A DNA stretch of 60,194 nucleotides, taken from NCBI RefSeq assembly GCF_003426815.1, contig NZ_QKYK01000034.1, positions 1-60,194 of the forward strand, written 5' to 3'. This document shows, piece after piece, positions 60,087 through 60,194 of this stretch; position 1 is the stretch's first letter, and each line of letters opens with the position of its first letter. Under the pieces are notes generated by a model. That model was not told where the DNA came from. It searched no databases and saw only the letters and a list, made by a program, of their open reading frames with translations. The position numbers and the translations under genes are program-made. This DNA comes from Desertimonas flava. GTDB lineage: Bacteria; Actinomycetota; Acidimicrobiia; Acidimicrobiales; Ilumatobacteraceae.

Positions 60087-60128
60087 GCCAGCGGGATGGG
60101 ACCACCCTTGCGCCAGTGTGATGGGACC
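60087..60128. mobile_element. Possible end of an insertion sequence (short direct repeats)
   Basis: GCCAGCGGGATGGGACC (60087-60103) and GCCAGTGTGATGGGACC (60112-60128) agree at 15 of 17 positions with 25-bp spacing. Repeated transposase-binding motifs of this kind occur at the ends of IS21-type elements. No transposase is visible before the window ends, so this is tentative. Confidence 0.3.
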
Positions 60129-60194
60129 GGGTCGGGGGTTGTCAGGCTCGGCGTGAGGATGATGCGTCGCCGGCGGGGTCTGGGTCAATGCCGG

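Larger units (their letters stand above)
59760..60194. other. Gene-poor stretch at the right edge
   Basis: About 435 bp in which I find no convincing gene. Open frames here translate to low-complexity Arg/Ala-rich sequence without a ribosome site. It contains the upstream region of the PhoX-like gene, an 8-bp tandem repeat (59922-59958) and, near the edge, two similar 17-mers (60087 and 60112). Confidence 0.6.

Noticed and set aside
59729-60121. Plus-strand frame of 130 codons at the right edge
   Set aside because: Crosses an 8-bp tandem repeat, has no ribosome site and reads as Arg/Ser-rich noise.

Overview
The window is GC-rich (roughly 70%), densely coded DNA with many GTG starts and many 4-bp stop/start overlaps. 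It reads like an actinobacterium, most likely of the class Acidimicrobiia (Ilumatobacter/Iamia-like). Pointers are an archaeal-type valyl-tRNA synthetase, an NDMA-type alcohol dehydrogenase, a DinB/mycothiol-dependent-isomerase-like domain, LytR-CpsA-Psr and OafA-like envelope proteins, and lineage-typical secreted proteins. This placement is inferred from gene content, not from a database match. I see no rRNA or tRNA gene and no CRISPR array.

Layout. 1-120: right end of an IS30-type insertion sequence abutting half of a palindromic repeat that occurs whole three more times. 125-4113: siroheme/sulfur assimilation (SUMT, sulfite reductase, APS/PAPS reductase on the minus strand; precorrin-2 dehydrogenase divergent). 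4173-8179: alcohol dehydrogenase, an ECF sigma factor with an unusual anti-sigma fusion, a broken second sigma gene, and a secreted CHRD protein. 8372-14497: large secreted M14 carboxypeptidase, then a LysR regulator divergent from a compact four-gene redox operon. 14621-19264: small secreted proteins, a cysteine-less carboxymuconolactone-decarboxylase-like protein with a divergent Xre regulator, and a MoxR/VWA pair. 19370-31777: LCP protein, valS, cysS, acyltransferase, a secreted alpha/beta-hydrolase-like protein, a lipoprotein, and a DUF1772/NmrA pair. 31850-37143: AraC regulator, acyl-CoA dehydrogenase, and an iron-uptake group (FecB-like lipoprotein, AraC, FhuF-like reductase) around an iron-box-like site. 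37243-39459: small membrane protein and a two-component system.

39680-58105 is the most interesting block, an 18-kb catabolic island. It holds a GntR/FCD regulator, a RidA protein, three tandem RraA/HMG-aldolase paralogues, a LigB-type extradiol dioxygenase, a complete peptide-type ABC importer (with a permease-ATPase fusion and a binding protein lacking its lipobox cysteine), two Rieske oxygenases, an amidohydrolase, a CoA-transferase, a cytoplasmic sulfatase, an acyl-CoA ligase and a VOC protein. Three promoter regions in it carry a related short palindrome, probably the GntR operator. The gene set suggests import, desulfation or CoA activation, Rieske oxidation, meta ring cleavage and aldol cleavage of an unidentified, possibly sulfated or amino-substituted, aromatic acid.

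58317-60194: PhoX-type phosphatase on the minus strand, then about 435 bp without a convincing gene, holding an 8-bp tandem repeat and short direct repeats that may be the edge of another mobile element.
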